Source: Yersinia alsatica (GTDB lineage: Bacteria; Pseudomonadota; Gammaproteobacteria; Enterobacterales; Enterobacteriaceae). Taken from it: DNA of 64,000 bases. Positions 1 to 10,544 of the stretch are shown in pieces. The stretch spans positions 372,001 through 436,000 of the forward strand of contig NZ_CABHWW010000011.1 of NCBI RefSeq assembly GCF_902170305.1, read 5' to 3'. A model generated the notes under the pieces. It was not told the DNA's origin, did not search any database, and saw only the letters and a list, made by a program, of their open reading frames with translations. The translations under genes were made by a program, and so were the position numbers. The stretch's first letter is position 1. Each line of letters starts with the position of its first letter.

Positions 1-1
1 G

Positions 2-739
<738 letters not shown>

Positions 740-780
740 ATATTATCCGGCCTATGCATAAGTATGGGCCGGTTAATCTA

Positions 781-1092
781 TCAGTAAGTGATTCGGGTAA
801 GTGAGTGCAGCTAACACCGCTGTAGCGTCGAGGGCCAGGAGGGTCACCCACAGTCATTGGCGTTACAGCAAGGCAGCCAGCGAACTTATCCCGACGAACT
901 TACATCAGTAAGTGATTCGGGTAAGTGAGTGCAGCTAACACCGCTGTAGCGTCGAGGGCCAGAAAGGTCACCCAAAATCATTGGCGTTACAGCAAGGCAG
1001 CCAGCGAACTTATCCCGATGAGCTTACATCAGTAAGTGATTCGGGTAAGTGAGCGCAGCTAACACCGCTGTAGCGTCAAGGACGAAGGGTAG
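781..1092 (+). repeat. Tandem ERIC array, three copies with 124-bp period
   Basis: The stretch TCAGTAAGTGATTCGGGTAA starts at 781, 905 and 1029, exactly 124 bp apart. Each copy continues with GTGAG(T/C)GCAGCTAACACCGCTGTAGCGTC, the right half of the ERIC (enterobacterial repetitive intergenic consensus) element. Copies 2 and 3 also have the left arm (GCAAGGCAGCCAGCGAACTTATCCCGA..CTTACA); copy 1 begins abruptly and lacks it. The array fills almost all of the 430-bp maeA-sanA gap. No gene is seen here. ERICs form long hairpins in RNA, and in yersiniae are known to affect mRNA stability. Confidence 0.9.
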
Positions 1093-1144
1093 AATGGCTT
1101 GCGCAGCAACGACAGGTACAGTAGCCTTGCAAATATCACAGTGA

Positions 1145-1906
<762 letters not shown>

Positions 1907-2053
1907 TTTTGGCCTTGGTGTTAGGTACAATCGGGAATATAACCAATGAAAACTACAGTTTGAGCAACCCGCCCTCCTACTCGGTTGAGCCACAGTATTC
2001 GTATTGAGAGCGAGTCAAATATCAAGCGAAACAAGGATCTCAACAACTTTTCC

Positions 2054-2326
2054 CTATTGCGCCAAAAAACGCCTCACATCACTTTCAACCTCGCCCATCT
2101 CCTGCAATAACTGTAATGTTTCCAGTGCCTCATCTTCATCTAACCGACTCATGGCAAATCCCACATGCACCAAAACCCAATGACCGATCAAGGCCAAACG
2201 GCTCGGTTCATCTGCCGCCACCAGCATAATATTGACTGAACGCCGCACGCCACAGACATCTACCCACGCGGTGCCCGCCTGAGTTTCATCCAGTGCCACA
2301 ATTTGCCCGGGAATGCCTATGCACAT
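2054..2326 (-). CDS. hypC: Hydrogenase maturation chaperone HypC/HybG
   Basis: A 90-residue HypC/HybG-family chaperone. The family carries the Fe(CN)2CO group with HypD and hands it to the hydrogenase large-subunit precursor. The invariant start MCIGIPGQ is present, and Cys2 is the essential residue, which is why the start is placed at 2326 rather than at an in-frame ATG nine codons upstream. WVLVHVGFAMSRLDEDEA is the family's second signature. Residue by residue it sits between E. coli HypC and HybG. It lies 40 bp downstream of hypA on the same strand and is presumably co-transcribed. The usual partners hypB, hypD, hypE and hypF are not in this window. Confidence 0.93.
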   Translation of the reverse strand: MCIGIPGQIVALDETQAGTAWVDVCGVRRSVNIMLVAADEPSRLALIGHWVLVHVGFAMSRLDEDEALETLQLLQEMGEVESDVRRFLAQ

Positions 2327-2366
2327 AGTCTGGCTCCTGCCGCATCTGGGCATAATGTTAATAAAC

Positions 2367-2714
2367 TCATTCCACCTCCAGCCGTTTAATCACCACGCCA
2401 TCATCATTTGCCCCCATGCGCAAATGGCTCCCGGCACACAGCGGGCAGCGCGTCACTTTACTGCTCAGCAAGTTCACATTCTGCTGGCAGTCATGGCACC
2501 ACACCTGTGACTGCTGTTGACTGAGATGTAAAACGCAACCTTCTGCTAGCGTGCCGCGGCACACTAATTCAAAACAGAACTCTAATGCTTGCGGCTCGAC
2601 ACAAGAAAATGCCCCGGTTTCTAGCCAAACCCCGGTAATTCTCTGCGCGCCATGTAATCGGGCTTGCTGTTCCATCATGGTAATCGCGTGTTGGCACAAG
2701 GTAATCTCATGCAT
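2367..2714 (-). CDS. hypA: Hydrogenase nickel-insertion protein HypA
   Basis: A 115-residue HypA, which delivers nickel with HypB to the NiFe hydrogenase precursor. It starts MHEITLCQ, with the nickel-binding His2, and contains GVWLETGAFSCVEPQALEF-type sequence like E. coli HypA. A zinc ribbon is formed by two CxxC pairs: CHDC at about residues 73-76 and CPLC at about 90-93. It is the first gene of a hypA-hypC unit divergent from hyfA. A near-perfect sigma54 promoter ends about 40 bp before its ATG, so expression should track the hyf operon. Confidence 0.94.
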   Translation of the reverse strand: MHEITLCQHAITMMEQQARLHGAQRITGVWLETGAFSCVEPQALEFCFELVCRGTLAEGCVLHLSQQQSQVWCHDCQQNVNLLSSKVTRCPLCAGSHLRMGANDDGVVIKRLEVE

Positions 2715-2752
2715 GACTGTGTTTCCTGTGTGGATATCTCGCGTAAAAACAA

Positions 2753-2768
2753 TGCAAAGATGGTGCCA
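2753..2768 (-). promoter_or_regulatory. Sigma54 promoter of hypAC
   Basis: On the minus strand the sequence reads TGGCACCATCTTTGCA, a full match to the -24/-12 form (TGGCAC-N5-TTGCA, GG-N10-GC). The GC element ends 39 bp before the hypA ATG. A divergent sigma54 site serves hyfA at 3039-3054, so activator sites in the ~270 bp between them could serve both directions. Confidence 0.85.
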
Positions 2769-3038
2769 GCAATAGGGCGCTTTTTACTTGTGAGAAAACC
2801 AATCTAACCAAATGATAAATAACACTATTAATTCAAAATCATCCTCAGCTAACTTAATCACTGAAAAACTACTGTCGAAGTGTCACCAGAATCCTGGGAT
2901 TTCGTCACTAATGTCGACACTGAGCCACGGCAATCACACTGTTTTTACTGCCATTTAAATCTCTCCGCCTTATCCACTTGCCCCCTAATGCACAGCCGAC
3001 GGGCCTTCACCACTCTTTCGCCTTGGTAGCTGCGGTAC
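2769..3038. promoter_or_regulatory. hypA-hyfA divergent regulatory region
   Basis: No gene is seen in this 270-bp stretch between the two divergent sigma54 promoters. It is where an enhancer-binding activator of the FhlA/HyfR type would bind. Two TGTCGA elements occur at 2873-2878 and 2912-2917; the second is a palindrome, TGTCGACA. TTTCGTCAC lies nearby at about 2900. Assignment of these as activator sites is inference. Confidence 0.45.
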
Positions 3039-3054
3039 TGGCACAGAATATGCT
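3039..3054 (+). promoter_or_regulatory. Sigma54 promoter of the hyf operon
   Basis: TGGCACAGAATATGCT matches the -24/-12 sigma54 form with correct GG-N10-GC spacing and one mismatch in the -12 element (ATGC for TTGC). The predicted start near 3065 leaves a leader of about 55 bases before hyfA. E. coli hyf is likewise sigma54-dependent. Confidence 0.82.
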
Positions 3055-3120
3055 TTAGAGCTGGGAAATGATTTCTATCTGCCTGACTGTCACCAGATTT
3101 TTGTCCCGGAGGGTATGGCT

Positions 3121-3762
3121 ATGAACCGCTTTGTGATTGCGGAGCCGAGGCTTTGTATTGGATGCAATACCTGCATGGCTGCTTGCAGCCAAGTGCATAA
3201 AGCCAAAGGTTTACAAGAGCATCCCAGATTGAGCGTTATGCGTAACAGCAGAGTGACGGCCCCCATTCTTTGCCGCCACTGCGAAGATGCATGGTGTGCA
3301 CGGGTGTGCCCAGTCAATGCAATCACCCTGACCAATAACGCGGTCGAATTGGATGAAACCACCTGCATCGGTTGCAAACTCTGTGGTCTTGCTTGCCCGT
3401 TTGGCGCAATTACCCCTGCGGGTAGCAAGCCATTAGCGGTGCCGGATGCCTTCCCTGAATATATCCCGATGACTGAACTGTCCGATGTTCCCTTCAGTCC
3501 GGCCAATATGAATCCGTTCCTTGCCTGGAATGCGGGAGTGCGCAGTGTCGCGGTGAAGTGTGATTTATGCAGTTTCCAGCCACAGGGGCCGGAGTGTGTG
3601 CGGGTCTGTCCGACTAATGCCTTGATGCTGGTTGATGAGCACAGCATTGAACAAGCCAATCAAGCTAAACGTCTGGCCGCCGCCAGCGGATTTGCCAACG
3701 AGCTGCCCTTTATAGTCGCGGACACTTCGTCCTCCCTCTCTCACGAGGAGCAGAAAAGATGA
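3121..3762 (+). CDS. hyfA: Hydrogenase-4 electron-transfer subunit HyfA
   Basis: A 213-residue polyferredoxin, the electron-transfer subunit between formate dehydrogenase and the hydrogenase core. It contains four Cys-rich [4Fe-4S] motifs: CIGCNTCMAAC (residues 12-22), CRHCEDAWCARVC, CIGCKLCGLAC and CDLCSFQPQGPECVRVC. It aligns throughout with E. coli HyfA. The start is set at the second ATG (MNRFVIAEP, as in HyfA and HydN), because GGAGGG lies 7 bases before it but only 1 base before the ATG at 3115. It is the first gene of the hyf operon and overlaps hyfB by 4 bases. Confidence 0.95.
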   Translation: MNRFVIAEPRLCIGCNTCMAACSQVHKAKGLQEHPRLSVMRNSRVTAPILCRHCEDAWCARVCPVNAITLTNNAVELDETTCIGCKLCGLACPFGAITPAGSKPLAVPDAFPEYIPMTELSDVPFSPANMNPFLAWNAGVRSVAVKCDLCSFQPQGPECVRVCPTNALMLVDEHSIEQANQAKRLAAASGFANELPFIVADTSSSLSHEEQKR

Positions 3763-5786
3763 TGAATTCCCTTGAGCTATTGTGGCTCTCCTTACTGCTC
3801 TATTTGGCTGGCGCGCTGCTCTCCCTGCTACTGGCACGGCGCGAAACTCTGGCAATCTATGCCGCGGGCCTGTCTTCGCTGCTGGGTGGGGTTGTTGGCC
3901 TATTCGCTGCCGCACCGACACTGCTCGGGGGCGACACGATAACTTTTGTCACTGCCGGGCCATTTCCCTTCGCCGCATTCAGTTTACGGCTTGACCCATT
4001 AGCGGCATTTATGCTGATGGTTATCTCACTCTTGGTCATCATTACTGCCCTGTATTCACTGGCTTATGTGCAGGAATACAAAGGTCGCGGGGCTTGGGCA
4101 ATGGGTGTCTTTATGAACCTATTCATCGCCTCAATGGTGGCACTGGTGGTGGTGGATAACGCGTTCTACTTTATTATTTTCTTCGAAATGATGTCGCTGG
4201 CCTCTTACTTCCTGGTGATTTCCGATCAGGACGACGATGCCATCAGTGCTGGCCTGCTTTACTTCCTGATTGCCCACGCCGGTTCCGTGCTGATTATGAT
4301 TGCTTTCTTCCTGCTGTATCGCCAAAGCGGCAGTCTGGAGTTTGCTGCTTTCCGCCAGACTCATCCACAGCCGGTCATGGCCTCGGTTATCTTTTTGCTG
4401 GCCTTCTTTGGCTTCGGGGCCAAAGCCGGGATGTTACCGCTTCACGGCTGGCTGCCGCGCGCGCACCCTGCGGCCCCGTCTCATGCTTCAGCCTTGATGT
4501 CCGGCGTCATGGTCAAAATTGGTATTTTCGGCATTATCAAAGTGGGCATTGATTTGCTTGGAGCCAGCCAATTGTGGTGGGGCGTGGTGGTGTTGGGCTT
4601 TGGCGCGGTGTCGTCGGTGCTGGGCGTGCTATATGCGCTGGCAGAGCACGATATCAAACGGCTATTGGCTTATCACACCGTGGAGAATATCGGTATTATC
4701 CTGATGGGCGTCGGTGTCGGCATGATAGGCATTGCCAGCCACCAGCCGGTATTAGCGGCCCTTGGGTTGCTTGGCGCGCTCTACCATCTGCTTAACCATG
4801 CGGTATTTAAAGGGCTGCTGTTCTTAGGGGCCGGGGCCGTCATTTACCGTCTGCATACTAAAGACATGGAAAAGATGGGCGGGTTGACCAGAATGATGCC
4901 CTATACCGCACTGGCATTTCTGGTGGGGTGCATGGCAATTTCAGCACTGCCGCCGTTCAATGGTTTTGTCAGTGAATGGTTTACCTATCAATCACTGTTT
5001 ACCATGACCAAAGATGGCGGCTTTATTATTCGTCTGGCCGGGCCCATTGCTATCGTGATACTGGCTATCACCGGTGCGTTGGCGGCTATGTGCTTTGTGA
5101 AGGTTTACGGCATCAGTTTCTGCGGCCTGCCGCGCACAGAGAAAGCCGCGCTGGCGCGGGAAGTTCCTTGGCCAATGACCCTTGCCATGCTGTTGCTGGC
5201 ATTGCTTTGTCTGGTGCTGGGGATAGGTGCGACTCATGTTGCTCCAGTTATTGCCCGTATCGCCTCCAGCCTGATAACCACTCAGCCGGTGCCCGCCTTG
5301 CAGGTGGCGCAAGGGGCCGTCTTGTTCCCGCAGCACAGCTCTCAGGCCATGCTGTCCACCCTCTATATCTTCTGCGGCTTACTCATCTTGCCACTGGTGA
5401 TTTTACTGATCGCCAGCCTCTATCGAGGCAGCCGGCTGGCATTTCGCCATGGTGGTGATCCCTGGGCTTGCGGTTATGCCTATGAGCAGGCCATGACCGT
5501 GTCAGCGGGGGGCTTTACACAACCACTGCGGGCGATGTTTGCCCCGCTCTATCGCATCCGTAAAACACTGGATCCCGCCCCGATGATGCAACGCGCACTG
5601 GAAAGTTCGGTGAGTGGTGCAGGCCGGGTGGAACCGGTGTGGGACGACAAAGTGGTGGCCCCGCTTATCCGCCTGATCCAATGGCTCAGCCAGCGTATTC
5701 AATGGCTGCAACAAGGTGATTTCCGCCTCTACTGTCTGTATGTGGTTGCCGCCTTGGTGATCCTGCTGATTGTCGCGGCTATTTAA
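3759..5786 (+). CDS. hyfB: Hydrogenase-4 membrane subunit HyfB
   Basis: A 675-residue, very hydrophobic subunit of the antiporter-like (NuoL/M/N, Mrp) family in the membrane arm of hydrogenase 4. Typical stretches are LPLHGWLPRAHPAAPSHASA, which carries the family's conserved charged helix motif, DIKRLLAYHTVENIGI and LLNHAVFKGLLFLGAGA. The C-terminus (GDFRLYCLYVVAALVILL) matches E. coli HyfB, which is 672 residues. ATGATG at 3759 gives two possible starts, both overlapping the hyfA stop, so translation is coupled. It has conserved Lys/His residues in mid-membrane helices, as in ion-translocating relatives. Confidence 0.95.
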   Translation: MMNSLELLWLSLLLYLAGALLSLLLARRETLAIYAAGLSSLLGGVVGLFAAAPTLLGGDTITFVTAGPFPFAAFSLRLDPLAAFMLMVISLLVIITALYSLAYVQEYKGRGAWAMGVFMNLFIASMVALVVVDNAFYFIIFFEMMSLASYFLVISDQDDDAISAGLLYFLIAHAGSVLIMIAFFLLYRQSGSLEFAAFRQTHPQPVMASVIFLLAFFGFGAKAGMLPLHGWLPRAHPAAPSHASALMSGVMVKIGIFGIIKVGIDLLGASQLWWGVVVLGFGAVSSVLGVLYALAEHDIKRLLAYHTVENIGIILMGVGVGMIGIASHQPVLAALGLLGALYHLLNHAVFKGLLFLGAGAVIYRLHTKDMEKMGGLTRMMPYTALAFLVGCMAISALPPFNGFVSEWFTYQSLFTMTKDGGFIIRLAGPIAIVILAITGALAAMCFVKVYGISFCGLPRTEKAALAREVPWPMTLAMLLLALLCLVLGIGATHVAPVIARIASSLITTQPVPALQVAQGAVLFPQHSSQAMLSTLYIFCGLLILPLVILLIASLYRGSRLAFRHGGDPWACGYAYEQAMTVSAGGFTQPLRAMFAPLYRIRKTLDPAPMMQRALESSVSGAGRVEPVWDDKVVAPLIRLIQWLSQRIQWLQQGDFRLYCLYVVAALVILLIVAAI

Positions 5787-5797
5787 GGAGACAAGCA

Positions 5798-6751
5798 ATG
5801 CCAACTACTGATATGCCTGCGGTCTCTATGATTGCCTTCGCCATCGGGCAGGCGCTGATCATGCTGGCGCTAGCACCGCTGATGTCGGGGATTTCGCGCA
5901 TGGTGAAAGCCAGAATGCACTCCCGCCGTGGGCCGGGCATTCTGCAAGAGTATCGTGACTTAGCCAAACTGCTAAAGCGGCAAGATGTGGCCCCCGCCAA
6001 TGCCGGGATTATCTTCCGCCTGATGCCCTATGTGTTGCTGGGCAGCATGTTGTTGATTGCTATGGCGCTGCCAATTTTCACACTGGCATCGCCCTTTGGC
6101 GTGGCGGGTGACTTGATTACCCTACTCTATCTGTTTGCGCTGTTTCGCTTCTTCTTCTCACTGGCGGGTCTGGATAGCGGCAGTATTTTCGCCGGGATTG
6201 GCGCCAGCCGCGAGTTGACACTGGGCGTGTTGGTCGAGCCCATATTAATTCTGTCACTGCTGGTGGTTGGACTGATTGCTGGTTCCACCAATATCGGCAC
6301 CATCAGTACCGCACTGTCCCAAGGACATTGGCAGTCACCGACGGCTACCGCTTTGGCGCTACTGGCTTGTGGTTTCGCGGTCTTTATCGAAATGGGCAAA
6401 ATCCCATTCGATGTCGCCGAGGCGGAGCAAGAGCTGCAAGAAGGGCCACTGACTGAATATTCCGGTGCTTCATTGGGGCTGGTCAAATGGGGCATCAGCC
6501 TCAAGCAAGTGGTGGTGGCGCAACTGTTCCTTGGCGTGTTTATTCCCTTCGGCAAACTGGCGGTGCTTAGTGGGCCGGGCCTGCTCTGGGCGCTATTGGC
6601 CGGCGTTATCAAATTGGTGGTGATATATGTCCTCGCCTCCTTGGTGGAAAACAGCATCGCCCGCGGGCGTTTCCTGTTGACCTCTCGTGTTACCTGGCTG
6701 GGGTTTGGCGTCGCCGCCCTTGCTCTGGTTTTCTATCTCACTGGTCTTTAA
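5798..6751 (+). CDS. hyfC: Hydrogenase-4 membrane subunit HyfC (NuoH-like)
   Basis: A 317-residue NuoH/HycD-type membrane protein that docks the peripheral hydrogenase arm onto the membrane arm. The loop SRRGPGILQEYRDLAKLLKR and the strongly conserved EMGKIPFDVAEAEQELQEG, with GPLTEYSG following, are the family signature facing the quinone-like cavity. About eight transmembrane helices are apparent. AGGAG precedes the ATG, 11 bases downstream of hyfB. Its length is close to E. coli HyfC (315). Confidence 0.95.
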   Translation: MPTTDMPAVSMIAFAIGQALIMLALAPLMSGISRMVKARMHSRRGPGILQEYRDLAKLLKRQDVAPANAGIIFRLMPYVLLGSMLLIAMALPIFTLASPFGVAGDLITLLYLFALFRFFFSLAGLDSGSIFAGIGASRELTLGVLVEPILILSLLVVGLIAGSTNIGTISTALSQGHWQSPTATALALLACGFAVFIEMGKIPFDVAEAEQELQEGPLTEYSGASLGLVKWGISLKQVVVAQLFLGVFIPFGKLAVLSGPGLLWALLAGVIKLVVIYVLASLVENSIARGRFLLTSRVTWLGFGVAALALVFYLTGL

Positions 6752-6769
6752 GGAGCTAATAACCCCATC

Positions 6770-8239
6770 ATGGAGAACCTGGCTCTTATGAATACAGTCC
6801 TTGTAAACACTGCCTTTGCCACCATTTTGCTCCCGTTTGCGGGTGCCATCCTGACGGCCTGTTTACCGCAGCGTATGGCGAAGTGGTCCTGCACCTTCTT
6901 TGCGCTGCTGGCAACTTTCGGGACTGTGCTACTGGCTTATGTCTATCTCACCGGCGGAAAGGTTGACGTCACGGTTGATCTGATTCATTACGGTGATATG
7001 GCGCTATTCGGGATCACCATCGACCGGATCAGTACCTTGATTGCTTTCGCCGTGGTCTTCCTCGGCTTGCTGGTTAGCCTTTACTCCACCGGCTATCTGA
7101 CACTGGAGAACCGCGAGCATCCGCATGAAGGCACTAACCGCTACTATGCATTGTTACTGGTATTCATCGGCGCAATGGCCGGGCTGGTATTGTCATCCAC
7201 TCTGCTGGGTCAGTTATTCTTCTTCGAAATCACTGGCGGCTGCTCGTGGGGATTGATTGGTTACTACCAGAGCCAAAAGTCACTACGTTCAGCACTCAAA
7301 GCCTTGCTGGTCACCCATGTAGCTGCCATCGGTCTGTATTTAGCCGCGGCGGTGCTGCTGGTGAATACCGGCACCTTTGCCCTGACCGCACTGGCGCAGC
7401 TGGACCACACCACCAAAATTATCGTGTTTGGCGGCATCCTGTTTGCGGCCTGGGGGAAATCGGCCCAGTTGCCGCTGCATATTTGGTTGCCGGACGCGAT
7501 GGAGGCACCCACACCGGTCAGTTCATATCTGCACGCCGCGTCGATGGTTAAGGTCGGCGTCTATATCTTTGCCCGCGCCATTTACTCTGCCGGTGACGTG
7601 CCACAGATTATTGGTACTGTGGGTATGGTGATGGCAGTTATCACTCTGATTTATGGCTTCTTTATGTATCTGCCGCAAAAAGATATGAAGCGGCTGCTGG
7701 CCTACTCCACCATCACCCAGTTGTCCTACATTTTCTTTGCACTCTCTTTAGCTATCTATGGTTCGAAATTGGCCTTTGATGGCGGCATTGCCTACATCTT
7801 CAACCATGCCTTCGCCAAGAGCCTGTTCTTCCTGGTCGCAGGTGCCCTGAGTTACAGCTGCGGTACCCGCATGCTGCCAAAACTCAGAGGCATCATGGGG
7901 AAAATGCCGCTCTTGGGGGTGGGGTTCTGCGTCGCCGCACTGGCCATTACCGGGGTGCCACCCTTCAACGGCTTCTTTAGCAAATTCCCTATTTTCGCCG
8001 CGGGCTTCTCACTTTCTCATGAGCATTGGCTGCTGATACCGCTGCTGGTGCTGGCACTGATTGAGTCGGTGGCCAGTTTCGGTTGGTTCCTGTACTGGTT
8101 CGGGAAAACCGTGCCCGGCAAGCCATCAGAAGAGGTTGCCAGTGCCAAACCACTGCCATTGGCAATGCAGGGGGTGCTGGTCATTCTGGTGATTATGTCA
8201 GTGTGCTCAAGCTTTATTGCCGTCGCCTGGCTTGGATAA
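6770..8239 (+). CDS. hyfD: Hydrogenase-4 membrane subunit HyfD
   Basis: A 489-residue antiporter-like (NuoN/M) membrane subunit. E. coli hyf has this extra subunit compared with the hyc operon. Motifs include [68 protein letters not shown] and FNHAFAKSLFFLVAGALS. The N-terminus MENLAL is that of E. coli HyfD. This protein then carries about ten extra residues, including a second ATG at 6788 that could also start. AGGAG precedes 6770. It lies 18 bases after hyfC in the same operon. Confidence 0.94.
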   Translation: MENLALMNTVLVNTAFATILLPFAGAILTACLPQRMAKWSCTFFALLATFGTVLLAYVYLTGGKVDVTVDLIHYGDMALFGITIDRISTLIAFAVVFLGLLVSLYSTGYLTLENREHPHEGTNRYYALLLVFIGAMAGLVLSSTLLGQLFFFEITGGCSWGLIGYYQSQKSLRSALKALLVTHVAAIGLYLAAAVLLVNTGTFALTALAQLDHTTKIIVFGGILFAAWGKSAQLPLHIWLPDAMEAPTPVSSYLHAASMVKVGVYIFARAIYSAGDVPQIIGTVGMVMAVITLIYGFFMYLPQKDMKRLLAYSTITQLSYIFFALSLAIYGSKLAFDGGIAYIFNHAFAKSLFFLVAGALSYSCGTRMLPKLRGIMGKMPLLGVGFCVAALAITGVPPFNGFFSKFPIFAAGFSLSHEHWLLIPLLVLALIESVASFGWFLYWFGKTVPGKPSEEVASAKPLPLAMQGVLVILVIMSVCSSFIAVAWLG

Positions 8240-8250
8240 GGGAGTCAAAA

Positions 8251-8901
8251 ATGACCGGGACATTACTCATTAACAATCTGGCAGGGCTGCTAATTATTAC
8301 CTCGCTTCTGGTAATCATCGTCAAGAAGCCCGCCACCTCGGCGCTGTTTTACGCCTTGCAATCACTGGTGTTGGTGCTGATTTTTCTGGTGTTGGCGGAA
8401 ACATTGCATGCTCACGAACTGTATCTGTGGTCGCTGACCGCCTTTATCACCAAAGTGGTGCTGGTACCCTGGATTATGTATCGCGCTTTTCGTCAGATGG
8501 AAGACCCCAAAGCCAACGGCGGTGTTATTGGCACGGCCACGCTAATCTTTATCGCCGCCATCATTATCTTGCTGAGCTACTTCGTGGTGGAACCGGTGCA
8601 GTTACCGATGGTTAGCGCGCTGAAACCCGCGCTCGCTGTCTCGCTGGGGCATTTCCTGATTGGCCTGCTGTGTATCGTCACCCAGCGCAATATTCTAAAA
8701 AATATTTTTGGCTACTGCCTGATGGAAAATGGTGCTCACTTGATGTTAGCGCTGCTGGCCTTCCGCGCGCCAGAGTTGGTGGAGATTGGCATTGCTACCG
8801 ATGCCATTTTCGCCGTGGTGGTGATGACGCTAATGGCGCGCAAGATTTACCGCACATTGCACACGCTGGATGTTAAACAACTGACGGCGCTAAAGGGGTA
8901 A
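8251..8901 (+). CDS. hyfE: Hydrogenase-4 membrane subunit HyfE
   Basis: A 216-residue membrane protein, the same length as E. coli HyfE. It resembles a NuoK-like segment fused to extra helices. Conserved parts are [40 protein letters not shown] and the C-terminal [12 protein letters not shown]. The start [12 protein letters not shown] at 8251 is preceded by GGGAG, 11 bases after the hyfD stop. A longer in-frame reading upstream lies inside hyfD and is not used. Six or seven transmembrane helices are visible. Confidence 0.94.
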   Translation: MTGTLLINNLAGLLIITSLLVIIVKKPATSALFYALQSLVLVLIFLVLAETLHAHELYLWSLTAFITKVVLVPWIMYRAFRQMEDPKANGGVIGTATLIFIAAIIILLSYFVVEPVQLPMVSALKPALAVSLGHFLIGLLCIVTQRNILKNIFGYCLMENGAHLMLALLAFRAPELVEIGIATDAIFAVVVMTLMARKIYRTLHTLDVKQLTALKG

Positions 8902-8905
8902 TGAA

Positions 8906-10543
8906 ATGAGTAATACTGACCTGCTGTTGTTACTGCTGGCGATACCTCTGATAGCCTCGCTGTTGGCATTTGCTTGCCGCTTCTTGGGGGGCGCGGCACG
9001 AATGGCGACCACTTGGGTGCATTTTACCGGTATCACTTTGCTGCTGGTGGTGGCGATGACGGTGGTCTGTCGGGTCGCACTGGGCGGGGAGATTCTGGTC
9101 GCCCATAACTGGCTGCATATCGACAGCCTCAGCGCCCTGTTCCTCGCCATTCTGGGGGTTATCGGCTTTATCACCGGCCTCTACTCCCTCGGCTATATGC
9201 GCCATGAAGTAAATAATGGCGAAATAACCGTTAGCACGCTGTGTAACTATTATGGATTTTTCCATCTATTCCTGTTCACCATGCTGCTGGTCGTCACCAG
9301 TAATAACCTGATTTTGATGTGGGTCGGCATCGAGGCCACCACCCTCAGCTCCGCCTTTTTGGTCGGTTTATATGGTCAGCGCTCGTCACTGGAAGCGGCC
9401 TGGAAGTACATTATTATTTGTACTGTCGGGGTGGCATTCGGGCTATACGGCACGGTGCTGGTGTATGCCAATGCCGCCAATGTGCTGGCTGATCCGGGTA
9501 GCGCCATTTTCTGGACGGTAGTGGCTGAACATGCCAAAGAACTGGACCCTAGCCTGATGCATCTGGCCTTTGTCTTTATTCTGATTGGCTTTGGCACCAA
9601 AACCGGTTTGTTCCCGATGCACTCTTGGTTGCCGGATGCCCACAGTGAAGCGCCAAGCCCCACCAGTGCTCTGCTATCCGCGGTATTACTTAATTGTGCA
9701 CTGCTGGTGATTATCCGCTATTACATCATTATCAGTGCTGCTATCGGGCCGCATTTCCCGCAAATGCTGTTACTGGTATTTGGCATGATGTCAGTTGCCG
9801 TCTCCGCATTCTTTATTCTGGCGCAGCGCGATATGAAGCGCTTGCTAGCCTACTCCAGTGTGGAAAACATGGGTTTAATTGCCGTGGCACTCGGTATTGG
9901 CGGGCCGCTGGGGGTGTTAGCCGCCCTGTTCCATACCCTGAATCACAGCCTGGCAAAAACCTTACTATTCTGCGGCTCTGGTAACGTGCTGTTGAAATAT
10001 GGTACCCGGGATATGGGGGCGATTAAAGGCATTATCCGCGTTGCGCCACTCACGGCGGTAATGTTGGCTGGTGGTGCGCTAGCGCTGGCTGGGATGCCGC
10101 CTTTTAACGTGTTCATTAGTGAGTTTATGGTGGTTGCCGCCGCGATTAAAGCCGGGCATATCACACTGGTCATTGTGTTGCTGTTACTGCTGACACTGGT
10201 GCTGGCAGGTTTGGTGCGCATGATAGCCAGCACTGTGCTGGGTACCCCCCCGGCGGCAGTCAGCAAAGGTGAACTGGGTATTCTCACCACCGCCCCCATG
10301 GCTATTTTATTACTGCTGATGCTGCTGCTTGGGGTCCATATTCCCTCACCGGTGACCCGTTTATTGACTGACGCGGCACAGATTGTGCTCAATGACAACA
10401 GCAGCGACGCCATTCATCAGCCCTTTATTTTGCCGTGGGAGCATTTGTCATTCATACCAGATATATCCCCGGCTCAACCTATTACTTCCGCCGCAGAAAC
10501 GCATCCCGCTCTGCCATTCACCCCGACTCGTCAGGAGATGTAA
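8906..10543 (+). CDS. hyfF: Hydrogenase-4 membrane subunit HyfF
   Basis: A 545-residue antiporter-like membrane subunit, the third of this family in the operon (with HyfB and HyfD). It shows [61 protein letters not shown] and [26 protein letters not shown], close to E. coli HyfF (526 residues). The last ~45 residues after the final helix are a soluble, poorly conserved, proline-rich tail slightly longer than in E. coli. It starts 4 bases after hyfE and ends 1 base before the hyfG GTG. Confidence 0.94.
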   Translation: MSNTDLLLLLLAIPLIASLLAFACRFLGGAARMATTWVHFTGITLLLVVAMTVVCRVALGGEILVAHNWLHIDSLSALFLAILGVIGFITGLYSLGYMRHEVNNGEITVSTLCNYYGFFHLFLFTMLLVVTSNNLILMWVGIEATTLSSAFLVGLYGQRSSLEAAWKYIIICTVGVAFGLYGTVLVYANAANVLADPGSAIFWTVVAEHAKELDPSLMHLAFVFILIGFGTKTGLFPMHSWLPDAHSEAPSPTSALLSAVLLNCALLVIIRYYIIISAAIGPHFPQMLLLVFGMMSVAVSAFFILAQRDMKRLLAYSSVENMGLIAVALGIGGPLGVLAALFHTLNHSLAKTLLFCGSGNVLLKYGTRDMGAIKGIIRVAPLTAVMLAGGALALAGMPPFNVFISEFMVVAAAIKAGHITLVIVLLLLLTLVLAGLVRMIASTVLGTPPAAVSKGELGILTTAPMAILLLLMLLLGVHIPSPVTRLLTDAAQIVLNDNSSDAIHQPFILPWEHLSFIPDISPAQPITSAAETHPALPFTPTRQEM

Positions 10544-10544
10544 C

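Noticed and set aside
781-1092. Regularly spaced repeats resembling a CRISPR array
   Set aside because: The period is 124 bp and the repeated unit is the whole ERIC element, with no short repeat/unique spacer pattern and no cas gene nearby.
6127-6657. Long minus-strand reading frames opposite hyf genes
   Set aside because: They are low-complexity shadows of GC-rich, hydrophobic hyf coding sequence, without ribosome sites or family motifs.
10383-10544. Longer HyfG starting inside hyfF
   Set aside because: The extra 54 residues are out-of-frame hyfF sequence. The GTG at 10545 with AGGAG upstream gives the family-like product.
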